A stretch of DNA of 32,368 nucleotides from a virus, in the IMG/VR virus record IMGVR_UViG_3300032315_001010, positions 1 through 32,368 of that record. One strand, written 5' to 3'. Below, one piece after another: positions 11,546-20,541 of the stretch (position 1 is the stretch's first letter; each line of letters opens with the position of its first letter). The notes under the pieces are model-generated. The model did no database searches. It saw only the letters and a list, made by a program, of their open reading frames with translations, and was not told the origin of the DNA. Position numbers and translations under genes: made by a program.

Positions 11546-14104
11546 TCCGCTTTCCTGCCGCCCTATCGTTCCAGCGGACAGGCCGTGAGCTGTTAGCGTA
11601 AAGCGAAGGACAGCGGCCTCCGTCCCGATCTGCACAAGCGTTGGCGAGCTGTCACAGTTGCCGCCGTTCGCGCCTGAGTAGTCTCTGATCTGGTAATCGG
11701 ACGCCGCTCCGCTCACGACTAGAGACGGCGTTGTCCGCATCGCGGGGAAATTTACGATGCTGTCCAGAAGATTGGCGGTCGAGACCACCGCGAAATCGTT
11801 ATAAACGCGGTTCAATGTTCGTGGGATTGTGCGAAGATAGCGGGCGCAAGACGTCTCTTCTGCTGTAAAATCCCTGCACTGGCGATCCCACGGTGAATCC
11901 GTCAAGCCGTACTCAAATTGCGGCTCTGCAAGGTCCAGCGTAAACCCGGAATTGAGCGGAAGCGACAAGATGACATCCGTGTGGTCGTTTCCTCCAGAGC
12001 CAAGCGTCTTGCCGCTGATCGAAGGAACAGCAAACCGGAATCGGAATCTCTGCCAGGTCGTCGTGACTGTCTGGCTTGCGTCTTCGGTGTTGCAGTTTGT
12101 CACCACGTTGGAGGAAGGCGAGCCGCCCGTCCCGAAATCCTGATCCACCCTGCCCGAGAGCGCTATTGTTCCGCTTGAAACCTTCGCCCACACGGACAGA
12201 CAGCAATTGCGGCCTGAGAACCTCCTCACGTCTTCAACACGCTGCGAAAAGCCAAACGAAGTCATGCCGCTGCCAGATGTCACGACAATGCGCGCATAAT
12301 AGCGCGGCTCCCACGGCACATCCGTTTGACCAATCGTGAAGGTCTGCTGCGATATGGTCAGCCCAACAGGAGACCCGTTATAGTCAATTGCCCAGCCGTC
12401 GAGCGTGTAGGTATTGGCGGATGGAGACGCGATTGATGCGCCACGCGTTGCCCGCCAGAAGCCCGAATTTAGCAGATGATTGCGGCGCTCGTCCCGAATA
12501 CGCTGAAGGCCGTATTCAGACACATAGTTGATTTCCGCGTCACTATCGACCGACTCCGGGTGATAGCCGTTTATGACTTTGGTTTCCGGCCACTTGGGAA
12601 CATACTCGGTGTCAACCTCGCCAATCGGAACGAACATATTCCCGCCCGGCGATGCAGAAGTTGCATCGCGTGTGACTTTAAGGCTTTGGCCGCGCTGCAG
12701 CTTCCCGGAGAATGAGTTGTTGATCGGATAGTTGGCGCCGCTGACCACTACGCCTTCGAGGTATATCCAGCTTGCAGTCGTGGGCGCAGCCGGCGTTCCA
12801 AGCCCTTGGAACCATGTGTCATGCCAGTTGTTGGAATCGACAAAGCGAAGCCAGATACCAACGCCAGCGCGACCAGCGCTGACGCTGTGGTTAAGGTTGA
12901 CGATGAATTTGGTGTTTATCGACGTGTTGCGAACAGGGTCAAGGTTGGCGGCATCCCAACCGTCCCAGTAATCGCAGATCGCTGCGTAAGACGTAACGCC
13001 CGTGTATCCGTCAAACTCGCAATTGATGAAGACGTTGTCAGAAGGCGAGCGGATGGCGTATGCGAAATTCGCGGTGTCCAGCGTTGCGTTTGGAATTTGA
13101 ACAACCGACAGCTCGCGCAGCCTTTCGCGAACGCGATAAACCGCCACGTTTTCAAATGTTCCAAATGAAGCCGATGCAAGCCGATATCCGAATGACGCAT
13201 CGCCGCCACCATCAAGCACGATATTCTTGAGGCCGCATCCGCGAACGGGTCCGCGAATGTCCAGCATCCGACCAGCGGCAGCACCGACCCATACAAGCGT
13301 CGTCGCCGCTCTTGGTCCGTCGAAATCGTAGTTGATGGCCGACTCGCCACCACGTCCGCATAGCGTGACGTTGTTATAAGTCGATACTTGAGCCGTTGAC
13401 CCATCGCCGATGTTTATGGTGCTGGAAATGCCAATACGAGCGTCGGTCGCGTGGGGCAGCCAAACGCTTCCACCTCCTGCCAGGCCACAAGCTGCGATCG
13501 TGCTGTTGATGGCCGTGGCTTGGTTAGCAAGAGAGACAATGCAGCCGAACCATGCGGCCTCAAAGTTTCTACCGTCGAACTGTCGGAAGAAGCGCCCCGC
13601 GGCGCCGCCGTCAATCGCCAGGATTGTGCCGCCGTTTGCGGTTGCCGTAGACGCGCTGTCATAGCGCCAGAAGCCAGCGCCGCCGTCTTCTTCAGTGGCG
13701 CGGGCGTAAGTGTAATAGATGCCGTTATCAACAAGGCCGGTTGCTGCCGTCAGCGCGGTCAGCGCCGCATATGTCGCCACATTCAAGGGCGTGAGGACTG
13801 CCGCGCCGGCCGCGTCCAGTTCGGCCGGAACATAGATCGTGTCATACGTCACCGCCCCGGCAGCGTCCGTGATGGTGAACGCATAGGACAGCGCGGGGTT
13901 GACGTAGACGACACGACCAGCGGCACCCAGCGTGGCCGGGTTTGCGGCAGGCGTCGTCAGCTCCGGGTCGGTGTAGAACGTGCGGCGCGTGGCGGTCGGT
14001 GCGCCGGCAGAGGTCGGAACCCAGCCATTGACCTTAAACGAGGACGCGACTGTGCCGTTAGCTGCGACAGCGGGGATAAACAGCGGGGCGCCAGTTGCGG
14101 CCAT
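11510..14104 (-). CDS. Tailspike / receptor-binding protein with beta-helix
   Basis: This 864-residue virion protein should bind and possibly cut host surface glycan. The N-terminal 120 residues (FYTDPEL.., then AAGRVVYVNPALSYAFTIT, TYDTIYVP) recall the head-binding domain of P22-type tailspikes. Residues about 155-560 have the Pectate_lyase_3 beta-helix pattern (AINSTIAACGLAGGGSVWLP, then repeated short strands). From about residue 565 (LLNSGFWRATRGASI, QRVEDVRRFSGR, FGTGGSPS, WQRFRFRF, TLGSGGND) comes a carbohydrate-binding jelly roll common at the ends of phage fibres. ATG 14104 has GGAG about 9 bases upstream. It is the last virion gene of the block, as gp9 is in P22. Confidence 0.87.
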   Translation of the reverse strand: MAATGAPLFIPAVAANGTVASSFKVNGWVPTSAGAPTATRRTFYTDPELTTPAANPATLGAAGRVVYVNPALSYAFTITDAAGAVTYDTIYVPAELDAAGAAVLTPLNVATYAALTALTAATGLVDNGIYYTYARATEEDGGAGFWRYDSASTATANGGTILAIDGGAAGRFFRQFDGRNFEAAWFGCIVSLANQATAINSTIAACGLAGGGSVWLPHATDARIGISSTINIGDGSTAQVSTYNNVTLCGRGGESAINYDFDGPRAATTLVWVGAAAGRMLDIRGPVRGCGLKNIVLDGGGDASFGYRLASASFGTFENVAVYRVRERLRELSVVQIPNATLDTANFAYAIRSPSDNVFINCEFDGYTGVTSYAAICDYWDGWDAANLDPVRNTSINTKFIVNLNHSVSAGRAGVGIWLRFVDSNNWHDTWFQGLGTPAAPTTASWIYLEGVVVSGANYPINNSFSGKLQRGQSLKVTRDATSASPGGNMFVPIGEVDTEYVPKWPETKVINGYHPESVDSDAEINYVSEYGLQRIRDERRNHLLNSGFWRATRGASIASPSANTYTLDGWAIDYNGSPVGLTISQQTFTIGQTDVPWEPRYYARIVVTSGSGMTSFGFSQRVEDVRRFSGRNCCLSVWAKVSSGTIALSGRVDQDFGTGGSPSSNVVTNCNTEDASQTVTTTWQRFRFRFAVPSISGKTLGSGGNDHTDVILSLPLNSGFTLDLAEPQFEYGLTDSPWDRQCRDFTAEETSCARYLRTIPRTLNRVYNDFAVVSTANLLDSIVNFPAMRTTPSLVVSGAASDYQIRDYSGANGGNCDSSPTLVQIGTEAAVLRFTLTAHGLSAGTIGRQESGSSGLLLLSAEL

Positions 14105-14120
14105 TGCTCAGGCTCCAATG

Positions 14121-14148
14121 CGAAAAGCCCCGCTGCGATGAGCGGGGC
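14121..14148 (-). terminator. Probable terminator before the tailspike
   Basis: This is a perfect 8-bp stem, GCCCCGCT/AGCGGGGC (14127-14134 with 14141-14148), with a 6-base loop. On the minus strand it is followed by TTTTCG. It lies 17-44 bases upstream of the tailspike start, so it could lower expression of tailspike and lysis genes relative to the head genes or isolate them under another promoter. The U-run is only four bases. Confidence 0.55.
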
Positions 14149-14169
14149 CGGGTCGTTTGTGGTGGGGGT

Positions 14170-14206
14170 GGGTTAGGTGTTAGCTTGCGCGCCTGATTAG
14201 GAGGCG
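14170..14206 (+). repeat. Leader repeat, copy 1
   Basis: This 37-bp element ends in the GGAGG ribosome site of the 41-residue gene. It matches 14350-14386 at 31 of 37 positions with no gaps, at a distance of exactly 180 bp. The invariant blocks are GGGTTAGGTGT at the start and GCGCCTGATT plus GGAGGCG at the end. It may hold a promoter or regulator site shared by both small genes. Confidence 0.7.
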
Positions 14207-14213
14207 GGGGAGT

Positions 14214-14339
14214 ATGGGACTTATCGGGCTGGGCTTGTTACTTTTCGGGCTATACTGGGGCCTTGGCGTGGGGCCGTTTTTCTTCTGCCTTGTCGGCATC
14301 GTCCTGCTAGTGGCGGAAGATCATAACCGGCGTCGTTAG
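14214..14339 (+). CDS. Tiny two-helix membrane protein (pair member 1)
   Basis: This 41-residue protein starts at ATG 14214 behind GGAGG. It has two hydrophobic runs (about residues 2-15 and 18-33) separated by a Gly pair, with a charged end AEDHNRRR. It is on the plus strand inside a minus-strand late block and lies just after a terminator-like hairpin. No family was recognised. It may be a separately controlled moron. Confidence 0.65.
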   Translation: MGLIGLGLLLFGLYWGLGVGPFFFCLVGIVLLVAEDHNRRR

Positions 14340-14349
14340 CAGTCTGCGC

Positions 14350-14386
14350 GGGTTAGGTGTAAGGATATGCGCCTGATTTGGAGGCG
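14350..14386 (+). repeat. Leader repeat, copy 2
   Basis: This is the second copy of the 37-bp leader (see 14170-14206). It lies directly upstream of the 59-residue membrane protein and ends in its GGAGG ribosome site. The downstream coding sequences are only loosely similar, so the control segment has stayed better conserved than the genes. Confidence 0.7.
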
Positions 14387-14390
14387 CGAG

Positions 14391-14570
14391 ATGAAGCTAT
14401 GGTTGGCTGGCCTGATGTGCGTGGTGTTTGGCGTCTACGGGTTCTTCCCCGCGTCGTTTCAGACTTGGATCATGCCGCTTTGGGTTAGCGTCGTTCTGAT
14501 CGTCTCAGGCGGCGCCATGATGCTGTTCTCACGGGATGTTGGCGCTGCGCCGGATAGCGTCGAGGATTAG
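14391..14570 (+). CDS. Small two-helix membrane protein (pair member 2)
   Basis: This 59-residue protein starts at ATG 14391 with GGAGG about 8 bases upstream. An earlier in-frame ATG at 14367 would lie inside the leader repeat and is less likely. It has two predicted membrane helices (about residues 3-19 and 25-46) and an acidic C-terminal tail (APDSVED). The last 42 bases overlap the end of the 1128-residue ejection protein on the other strand. It shares topology and leader with the 41-residue gene. Superinfection exclusion or membrane toxin/immunity is possible but unproved. Confidence 0.65.
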   Translation: MKLWLAGLMCVVFGVYGFFPASFQTWIMPLWVSVVLIVSGGAMMLFSRDVGAAPDSVED

Positions 14571-17500
14571 GGCCTGATCGGCCTGCGCCTTTTTGACGTT
14601 AGGTCGTGTATACTCGTAGGGCATCTTGAACGCGCCAGCCGTTCGTGCGAGCGCCGCCACCTGGCCGAAGCGCTGGAACGCGATGGCCGCAGCTTCGGCG
14701 TTCTTTGCGCTCTCAAGTCGGGCCATAGCGATTTCAAGGTTGGCCGCGTTGCCTTCGGCCTGCGCCTTGTCCACCGCTGCCTGCGCCTGTTTCGCTTCCT
14801 CGTGGAAGCCCTTCGCAAGATTTCCGGCAAACTCGCTCTCAGCCATCGATGCCCCGATGACAGCCATGTCCATCATCTTAAAGTGCTTGGTTTCCGGCTT
14901 GAACAGGTCAAACGCATCTTTGGCATTCGGTCGGGCCATCCAGTCGCCGCTGTTATCGGTCATGAACGGGACGCCTTGCTTTGGCTCAAGGCCAACGCGC
15001 TGTTTCAGGTTGTCAGGCTTCCCGGCGCCGCCCTGATAGAAGAACTCATTGAGATTGGTTGCGCGTTTGCCCATCGCTTTGCGTCCGGTCATTATGTCGG
15101 ACGTTGTCGGCGTTGCATCGGACAGAAGCCTGTTGAGCGATGCGGCGCGCGTTGTTGACTGTGCTGCGGTTTTGTTGACGGCGCCCTTCCGCATCAGCGC
15201 GCCGGCCAGAAAGCCTGCACCGATGCCGACCCACGGTCCCAGTTCGCGTGCAAGTTCAACCATGCCGTCAGGCTTGGTGCGATCAAAAGCGCCTTTCATC
15301 TCGATTTCAGAGCGGCGCTGTTCGGCTTTGCCTGAGATGCTCTTTTCGCGGTTGCGACCTTCGTTTATAGCCGCCTCAAGGTCTTTGCGTGCAGTCTGAA
15401 TAGCGGCGCGAGTATCAGGCCCAAGATTGCCGTCTGGCCTTCCGCTGGCGCTGACCTTCAAGCCGCGCGTCTCTGCCAGATACGCCTGCTTTTCTTCAAT
15501 CGTGCCGTTGAGGATGATATTAAGCTCGGCTTCCAGCCCTTTGATGCGCTCGCGCTCTTGAGCCAAAGGAGCCAGAAACTCGTTGTTTGCGTCTGCTTCC
15601 TGCGCAGTAGCAATGCCGCCAAGCCCGCCTGCCACACCGCCTGCGGCAGCGCCTGCAACCACACGCGGAGCTAGCGCATTTGTCGGCGGTCCCTGCGGCG
15701 TCGGGGGCGGCTCCACGTTCAGTGGGTTGCGCGGGGGGCGAGCGCCGTAGATGCGGGCGAGGTTTTCGTCTGTCGCTCCGCCGTAGAGCATCTGGGCAAT
15801 GCGGTCGCGCTGGTCCTGCGTGTAAGCCCCGGAGCGGGACAGCGCGGCCAAGGCGGCTTCCACGGGACTGCGCACCGCGCGGAACGCATCGGCCGCCGCT
15901 GCGCCGAGGCCACGGTCAGCCATTCCAGCTTGCGAGGTTGCAGAGCCAAAATCCGGGTCACGCCTCTGGGCGTTCTTGAACATGGTCTGATCGGCACGAA
16001 TGCGGGCCGTAAGCTGGTCAGCGGTTTGCTGGTCAAACACCGCGCCGAACACCTGGCGCATCCGTTCGCTCGACAAACCATCGATGCCGCGACCTTTTTC
16101 TATGTCCAGCACGATCTTTTCGACAGTTCCCATCTGCAAGGCTGTCAGCGGCTTGCCCGTGAGCCCTGATGCAATGGCGCGAACCTTCTCGACCGACAGG
16201 CCGCCGCCGGCGACTTGTGCGCCTTGCTTTCGCGCCTCCCGCATCCGGGGAGCATCGGCTCCGTCGCGGACGGCTTTGTAGTCTGGCATCAGCGCGTCAA
16301 GTTCTTCCTTGATTGCGCCGCGGGCCTTCTCGAGTTCATAGGCTGCCTGCCCGCCCGATCGCTTTTGGCTTTCAATGGTGCGGTCAAGGCCACGCTTCAC
16401 GAGGTCCCATGTCCGCGCGTTGCTGGGGGCTTGGCCCGCTGTCGTCTGAAGGCTTTCAGACGCCTGGATGGCGCGCCGCACGTAGGGGCCAACGATGGGG
16501 TCGTCTGCGAGCTGCATCAGGCGCTCAGAGTTGACGCCTGCGTGCCGTGAAAACAGCGCCTCGTAAGCCGGGCTGATCTGCTCAGACGCTTGCTTGATGG
16601 CAACGTCCATGTCGCCGGTTACCGTCTCAGGGTTGATCTTCGTCGTTGCCTGAACGTCCGAGAACAATCGGCCCGTGCGTGTGCGGGCAAGATCGCCCAC
16701 CTGCTCGCTTGCAAGTTCCGCAGCTACACCAGGCTGACGCGACAGACCAACGCTGATGTTTTGCGCGTTCTGCGTCAGGTTTGCCAGCGATGCCGGTTTG
16801 TCGCCAAATTGCGCTAGATTGGCTGCTCTGATTTCATCAGCCGAACGGCCTGCCGGAGCCAGCGCATTTCGCGCGGCACGCACGGCAACCGCTTCATTAA
16901 ACCCGCCGCCACGGATGGCGCTACCTGCGGCTCGATAGCCACGCATTGCCGCACGGGGAAACAGCACCCCAGCCGCTGCACCCGTCACCGGGTTGATGAT
17001 ATCCGGCCCGCCATTGCCGTCCCCGCCAGAGGCAGCGAAGGCATCGCCTGCGCCTCCCAGAACTCCACCGACACTGCCGCCAACGATCCTGTCGGCATTG
17101 TTCTGCAAGAAGCTGCTCGCCTTGGGCTCTGCGGGGGCGCTGAAGGGCGCGGGCTGCGGCTGGGGGGCTGCGGCTTGCGCGACAGGCTTGCCCACAGGCG
17201 GGGCTCTGGTGGCCTGCACGGCCGCACGTTCCAGATCGGCCACGTTCAGCGCAAGCGTGTTTTTCGGCACGGTCAGGCCACGCGCTGTCATTGAGCCGGG
17301 AAGCATCTGAAGCGCTGCAAAGCTGCCATCAGTTGCAAACTGCTGCGCGCCTTGCGCGGCTTTGCCCATGTCGTTATCAATGAGGCCAGCGCCAGCGTCA
17401 CGCAGGCCCAAATAGGCGCGGCCCGCCTCGTCCACGGGGCTGATGAAGTCCACAGCCTCGACAGCGCCGCGCACCGGGTCGCGTGACGTGGTCTTAGCCC

Positions 17501-17915
17501 AGCCTTCCAGCCCGCCACCCGTCAGCCCTGCAATCGGAGCCTCGAGGCCGCGCATCACATCGGTGAAAACATTCGGCTGGGACGTGTCGCCCGTAAGCGG
17601 TCCTGTGACTTGCTGCGGTTGCGCCCTCGGCTTGGAAAAGCCGCCAGTGCTAGCGGGGGCCAACGGGTCAGGCACATAGCCCATTGCCCTCATGCGCTCG
17701 GCATTTGGCGGCTTGGCAATGAACGCTTCGTATCCGCCAGGAATAGCCGCTGCGGCTTCCTCGATGATGGCGTCAGTCTCGGAGCGGAGGGACGGGGCGG
17801 CGGGCTGTCCACCCGCCTTCGCCTCAAGCTCACGCAGCCGCTTCATCTTGCGCAGCCGCTCAAGTTCAACGCGGGGGTCTGGCGCTGTCTGCATCTGTGG
17901 TTCTTGCGGGGGCAT
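14529..17915 (-). CDS. Large internal virion / DNA ejection protein candidate
   Basis: This 1128-residue protein lies in the place of the last P22 pilot protein (gp16) before the tailspike. It is largely helical, with several Gly/Ala-rich glycine-zipper segments (for example GGSVGGVLGGAGDA near 275-290 and AGAAAGGVAGGLGG near 745-760) that could insert in membranes. A motif like half of a peptidoglycan-binding domain (GRPDGNLGPDTRAAI) lies near residue 830. The N-terminus is charged and helical. ATG 17915 follows the previous stop directly (TAGATG). These traits suit a protein ejected with DNA that helps cross the cell envelope. No catalytic lysozyme motif was seen. Confidence 0.72.
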   Translation of the reverse strand: MPPQEPQMQTAPDPRVELERLRKMKRLRELEAKAGGQPAAPSLRSETDAIIEEAAAAIPGGYEAFIAKPPNAERMRAMGYVPDPLAPASTGGFSKPRAQPQQVTGPLTGDTSQPNVFTDVMRGLEAPIAGLTGGGLEGWAKTTSRDPVRGAVEAVDFISPVDEAGRAYLGLRDAGAGLIDNDMGKAAQGAQQFATDGSFAALQMLPGSMTARGLTVPKNTLALNVADLERAAVQATRAPPVGKPVAQAAAPQPQPAPFSAPAEPKASSFLQNNADRIVGGSVGGVLGGAGDAFAASGGDGNGGPDIINPVTGAAAGVLFPRAAMRGYRAAGSAIRGGGFNEAVAVRAARNALAPAGRSADEIRAANLAQFGDKPASLANLTQNAQNISVGLSRQPGVAAELASEQVGDLARTRTGRLFSDVQATTKINPETVTGDMDVAIKQASEQISPAYEALFSRHAGVNSERLMQLADDPIVGPYVRRAIQASESLQTTAGQAPSNARTWDLVKRGLDRTIESQKRSGGQAAYELEKARGAIKEELDALMPDYKAVRDGADAPRMREARKQGAQVAGGGLSVEKVRAIASGLTGKPLTALQMGTVEKIVLDIEKGRGIDGLSSERMRQVFGAVFDQQTADQLTARIRADQTMFKNAQRRDPDFGSATSQAGMADRGLGAAAADAFRAVRSPVEAALAALSRSGAYTQDQRDRIAQMLYGGATDENLARIYGARPPRNPLNVEPPPTPQGPPTNALAPRVVAGAAAGGVAGGLGGIATAQEADANNEFLAPLAQERERIKGLEAELNIILNGTIEEKQAYLAETRGLKVSASGRPDGNLGPDTRAAIQTARKDLEAAINEGRNREKSISGKAEQRRSEIEMKGAFDRTKPDGMVELARELGPWVGIGAGFLAGALMRKGAVNKTAAQSTTRAASLNRLLSDATPTTSDIMTGRKAMGKRATNLNEFFYQGGAGKPDNLKQRVGLEPKQGVPFMTDNSGDWMARPNAKDAFDLFKPETKHFKMMDMAVIGASMAESEFAGNLAKGFHEEAKQAQAAVDKAQAEGNAANLEIAMARLESAKNAEAAAIAFQRFGQVAALARTAGAFKMPYEYTRPNVKKAQADQALILDAIRRSANIP

Positions 17916-19346
17916 CTATTGCATTCCCAACTCTGCCCGCAGGGCCTCAAGTTCGGACTGTTCGTCAGGGCTCAAGGTTCCCGCTGCCGTGGCCTGCGGC
18001 TTGGCAAGCAGGAACGGGACGCCCTCTCGCGTCTTCTTCGCGTTAGGCCGCGCACGTTCAAGCAGTTCTGTCGGTATCTGATTGCGTCCGCGCGAGATGT
18101 AATCTGTCAGCACGCTCAATTGCGCCTTGGCTGATGCGGCAGACTTTCCGATAGCTTCGGAGCCGGTCACATCGGGAACAGCCGAGCTGATAATCTCGAG
18201 GTCAGGGCCGTTCAGCACGCCGAGGTTAAACAGTTCTTTAGCCTGGATGAGAATGGCGGTGCGAGCGGCGTCCAGTTGCTTGGCTTTCGGATTGTCGCCA
18301 CCGATGCCGGTCGTCCAGAGCTGCGGCCCGGCACTGTCAATCAGGTCGATGTATGCCTTCAGAGCGCCATCGACTGCATCAAGCGTTTGGGCTTGCTGAA
18401 TGAACTTGCTTTGCTGCGTCGGCGTGTATTCCGATGCGGGCTTTGCGCCAGAGATAACCTGCGGCTCGCCAGTGCGGTTGTTAATCTTGACTGCGGTGCC
18501 AGCGGGAATGCCCCACGCTTGCAAGTCTTGCGGCGTGGCAGGCCGATAGGTGTCTCTGGCAGCCTCGCTGCCACCCTCACCCGGCACCCGCGCGCGTGGT
18601 ACGTCGGCCTTCTTGCTCTGGCCCGTGTACGGGTTGCGGTCCCAGACCTGTCCCGTGGCGTCCGTGTATTGCTCCATCTTCACGGGCGCTGCGGTCGGCT
18701 GACGGATCATGTTCAGGCGACTGCCTTCCGGGGCGGTCGGATCGTATTCAGCGAACGCGCCGTCGCCAAGGTTGAACGGGGACGGCTGGCCGGCTTTCGC
18801 TTCCTGCTGCTTCAGCACCGCCGCTTGATATGCCGTCATCGGCTCAGGCACGACAGGCCCAATCCCGGCCTGCGCCGACAGCGCCGCGATCTGGCCGTCT
18901 AGCTCTTGATCCGAGAACTTCGACACATCCAGCGGCATCTGCGAGACGTCCTGCCCGATGATCTGGGAGATCGTCGGCGCGTTCTGTTGCCACCATTGGC
19001 CGCGCTGCGCTTCGGGGATCGCGCGTTGCTGCTGCATCAGCGCGAGCGTCTGTTTCAGCTTGTCGCCTTCTGCGGCCTTGTTCGTCGCCTGTCGCTTCTC
19101 AAAACCTGCGGGATCGAAACCACGCTGGAAGCCATCAAGCGCAGACGCCAGAAGCGCATTGCTTGGCGGTCCTTGCGGGGGCGAGAACGGACTGCCTGCG
19201 GACGGCGCCATGGGCGCTTGCATCTTGGGCGCAGCCGACATCGCGCCAGGCTGATAGGCATCAGCCGAGACGTCATAAGCGGGCGCAGGAGCGGGCGCAC
19301 CCGTCGCCATCGCCAGCGGGTTTTTCCTTGCGGTGTAAGCAACCAT
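17916..19346 (-). CDS. Internal virion / ejection protein candidate
   Basis: This 476-residue protein has a Pro/Ala-rich disordered N-terminus (about residues 15-65), a helical Gln-rich region (80-190), a central strand-rich part (225-305) and a helical C-terminal half (310-430). Its neighbours and order (third from last before the tailspike) match P22 gp20/gp16-type ejection proteins. ATG 19346 lies two bases after the previous stop. The motif PQGPPSNALLA near residue 57 recurs as TPQGPPTNALAP in the 1128-residue protein. That suggests a shared short peptide, perhaps a packaging or ejection signal. Confidence 0.65.
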   Translation of the reverse strand: MVAYTARKNPLAMATGAPAPAPAYDVSADAYQPGAMSAAPKMQAPMAPSAGSPFSPPQGPPSNALLASALDGFQRGFDPAGFEKRQATNKAAEGDKLKQTLALMQQQRAIPEAQRGQWWQQNAPTISQIIGQDVSQMPLDVSKFSDQELDGQIAALSAQAGIGPVVPEPMTAYQAAVLKQQEAKAGQPSPFNLGDGAFAEYDPTAPEGSRLNMIRQPTAAPVKMEQYTDATGQVWDRNPYTGQSKKADVPRARVPGEGGSEAARDTYRPATPQDLQAWGIPAGTAVKINNRTGEPQVISGAKPASEYTPTQQSKFIQQAQTLDAVDGALKAYIDLIDSAGPQLWTTGIGGDNPKAKQLDAARTAILIQAKELFNLGVLNGPDLEIISSAVPDVTGSEAIGKSAASAKAQLSVLTDYISRGRNQIPTELLERARPNAKKTREGVPFLLAKPQATAAGTLSPDEQSELEALRAELGMQ

Positions 19347-19348
19347 GT

Positions 19349-20539
19349 TCAGGACCAGCTCTGACCGGGATAAGCAGCGCGAGAAGTATCGACATAGCCG
19401 GGTTGGCCGTAGGTCGGCGTTCCGGGTTTCTTGAACATATCACCCAGCGACCCAGCCGCCGCTGAGAGGCCTTGCCCATAGCCCTGATATGCGGACGTAA
19501 GCGCATTGGCTCGAGCATTACCCGCCTGCATCATGGCGTTTCCAGCGTTCGCGCCGTAGTTGCCGGCCGCAGTTGATGCGAGCTGCGAATTGGTCTGGCC
19601 CATGCCCGCGAGGTTGGACAACTGGTTCGTGTAGTCACCAAACGCGCCGTAGGTGTTCCCGGCTAAGGTTTTCGCATAGCGCCCCTCTGCGGCCCCGCTG
19701 ATAGACTTGCCAGCCGCGCCGAGGTTGCCCTTGATCTGGTCGAACTGGCCGTCACTGATCGTCGTGGCGAGCTTGGCATAGGGGCTGGCGTAGAACTCCG
19801 CGAGCGGGTTGGACGGCCCGCCCTGCATCTGCTCCGCACCGCCGCCAGGCATGTTGGTCTGGTCAGACGTCGCAGAAAGCGTGCGGCCCTCGTTCTTGCC
19901 GAATTGATTGAAATGCCAGTTGGCGTAAGCGTCCTGATTGCCGCCAAACAGCGCCTTGATGTCCGGCTTGGCCCACTCGGCCTGAAGATCCGGCTGCTGC
20001 ATGTAGGTGCCGTAGTCGAAGCCGCCCGGAGCCTGCGTTGCGACCGTCTTCCAGTTGTCGCCGCCGCTGCGGATCATGCCGCCCAGCGCGCCACCGACAG
20101 CGCCGCCGAGAGGACCGCCTAGGAATGTTCCGGCGATGCTTCCTATCGCGCCCGCAGCCGCGTTAGGCCCGCCGCCGCCCGAACGCCCCTGCACCGGCTG
20201 TCCCGCGCCGAGGTTGGGCAGCATCTGAGAACCGCCGCTCATGCCACCGCCAGAGAAGCCGCCACCATAGGCCGCCTGATAGTTTTGCGGTGCGATGCCA
20301 AACAGCGCCGCGAGCTTGTTGGAGGCCGCACCGCCGGTCATGTAGCCAGGCGCTGCAAGCCCGCGCTGATCCATGTAAATCTGGCGCTGCAATGCGCTCG
20401 TCTGGTTGGCAGCGTCCTGCTGCGCTTTGGCTGATGCCTGCCCGCCTTGGCCCGACATATAGCCGCCGGCCAGTGACGCGCCCGCATTGATCAGCGCAGG
20501 CGCGTTATCAAGGGCAAACTTGGCGATCTGATCCCACAT
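19349..20539 (-). CDS. DNA transfer / ejection protein candidate with glycine zipper
   Basis: This 396-residue protein begins with a short amphipathic helix (MWDQIAKFALDNAPALI) and has a Gln/Ala helix near 30-55. A glycine-zipper membrane segment follows at about 128-157 (GAIGSIAGTFLGGPLGG...). Then come a central acidic part and a long Ala/Gly/Asn C-terminal helix region (about 255-370). This pattern fits the small P22-type pilot proteins (gp7/gp20) ejected to form the transenvelope channel. It starts at ATG 20539, two bases after the previous stop, with a poor ribosome site, so translation is probably coupled. Confidence 0.65.
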   Translation of the reverse strand: MWDQIAKFALDNAPALINAGASLAGGYMSGQGGQASAKAQQDAANQTSALQRQIYMDQRGLAAPGYMTGGAASNKLAALFGIAPQNYQAAYGGGFSGGGMSGGSQMLPNLGAGQPVQGRSGGGGPNAAAGAIGSIAGTFLGGPLGGAVGGALGGMIRSGGDNWKTVATQAPGGFDYGTYMQQPDLQAEWAKPDIKALFGGNQDAYANWHFNQFGKNEGRTLSATSDQTNMPGGGAEQMQGGPSNPLAEFYASPYAKLATTISDGQFDQIKGNLGAAGKSISGAAEGRYAKTLAGNTYGAFGDYTNQLSNLAGMGQTNSQLASTAAGNYGANAGNAMMQAGNARANALTSAYQGYGQGLSAAAGSLGDMFKKPGTPTYGQPGYVDTSRAAYPGQSWS

Positions 20540-20541
20540 GG

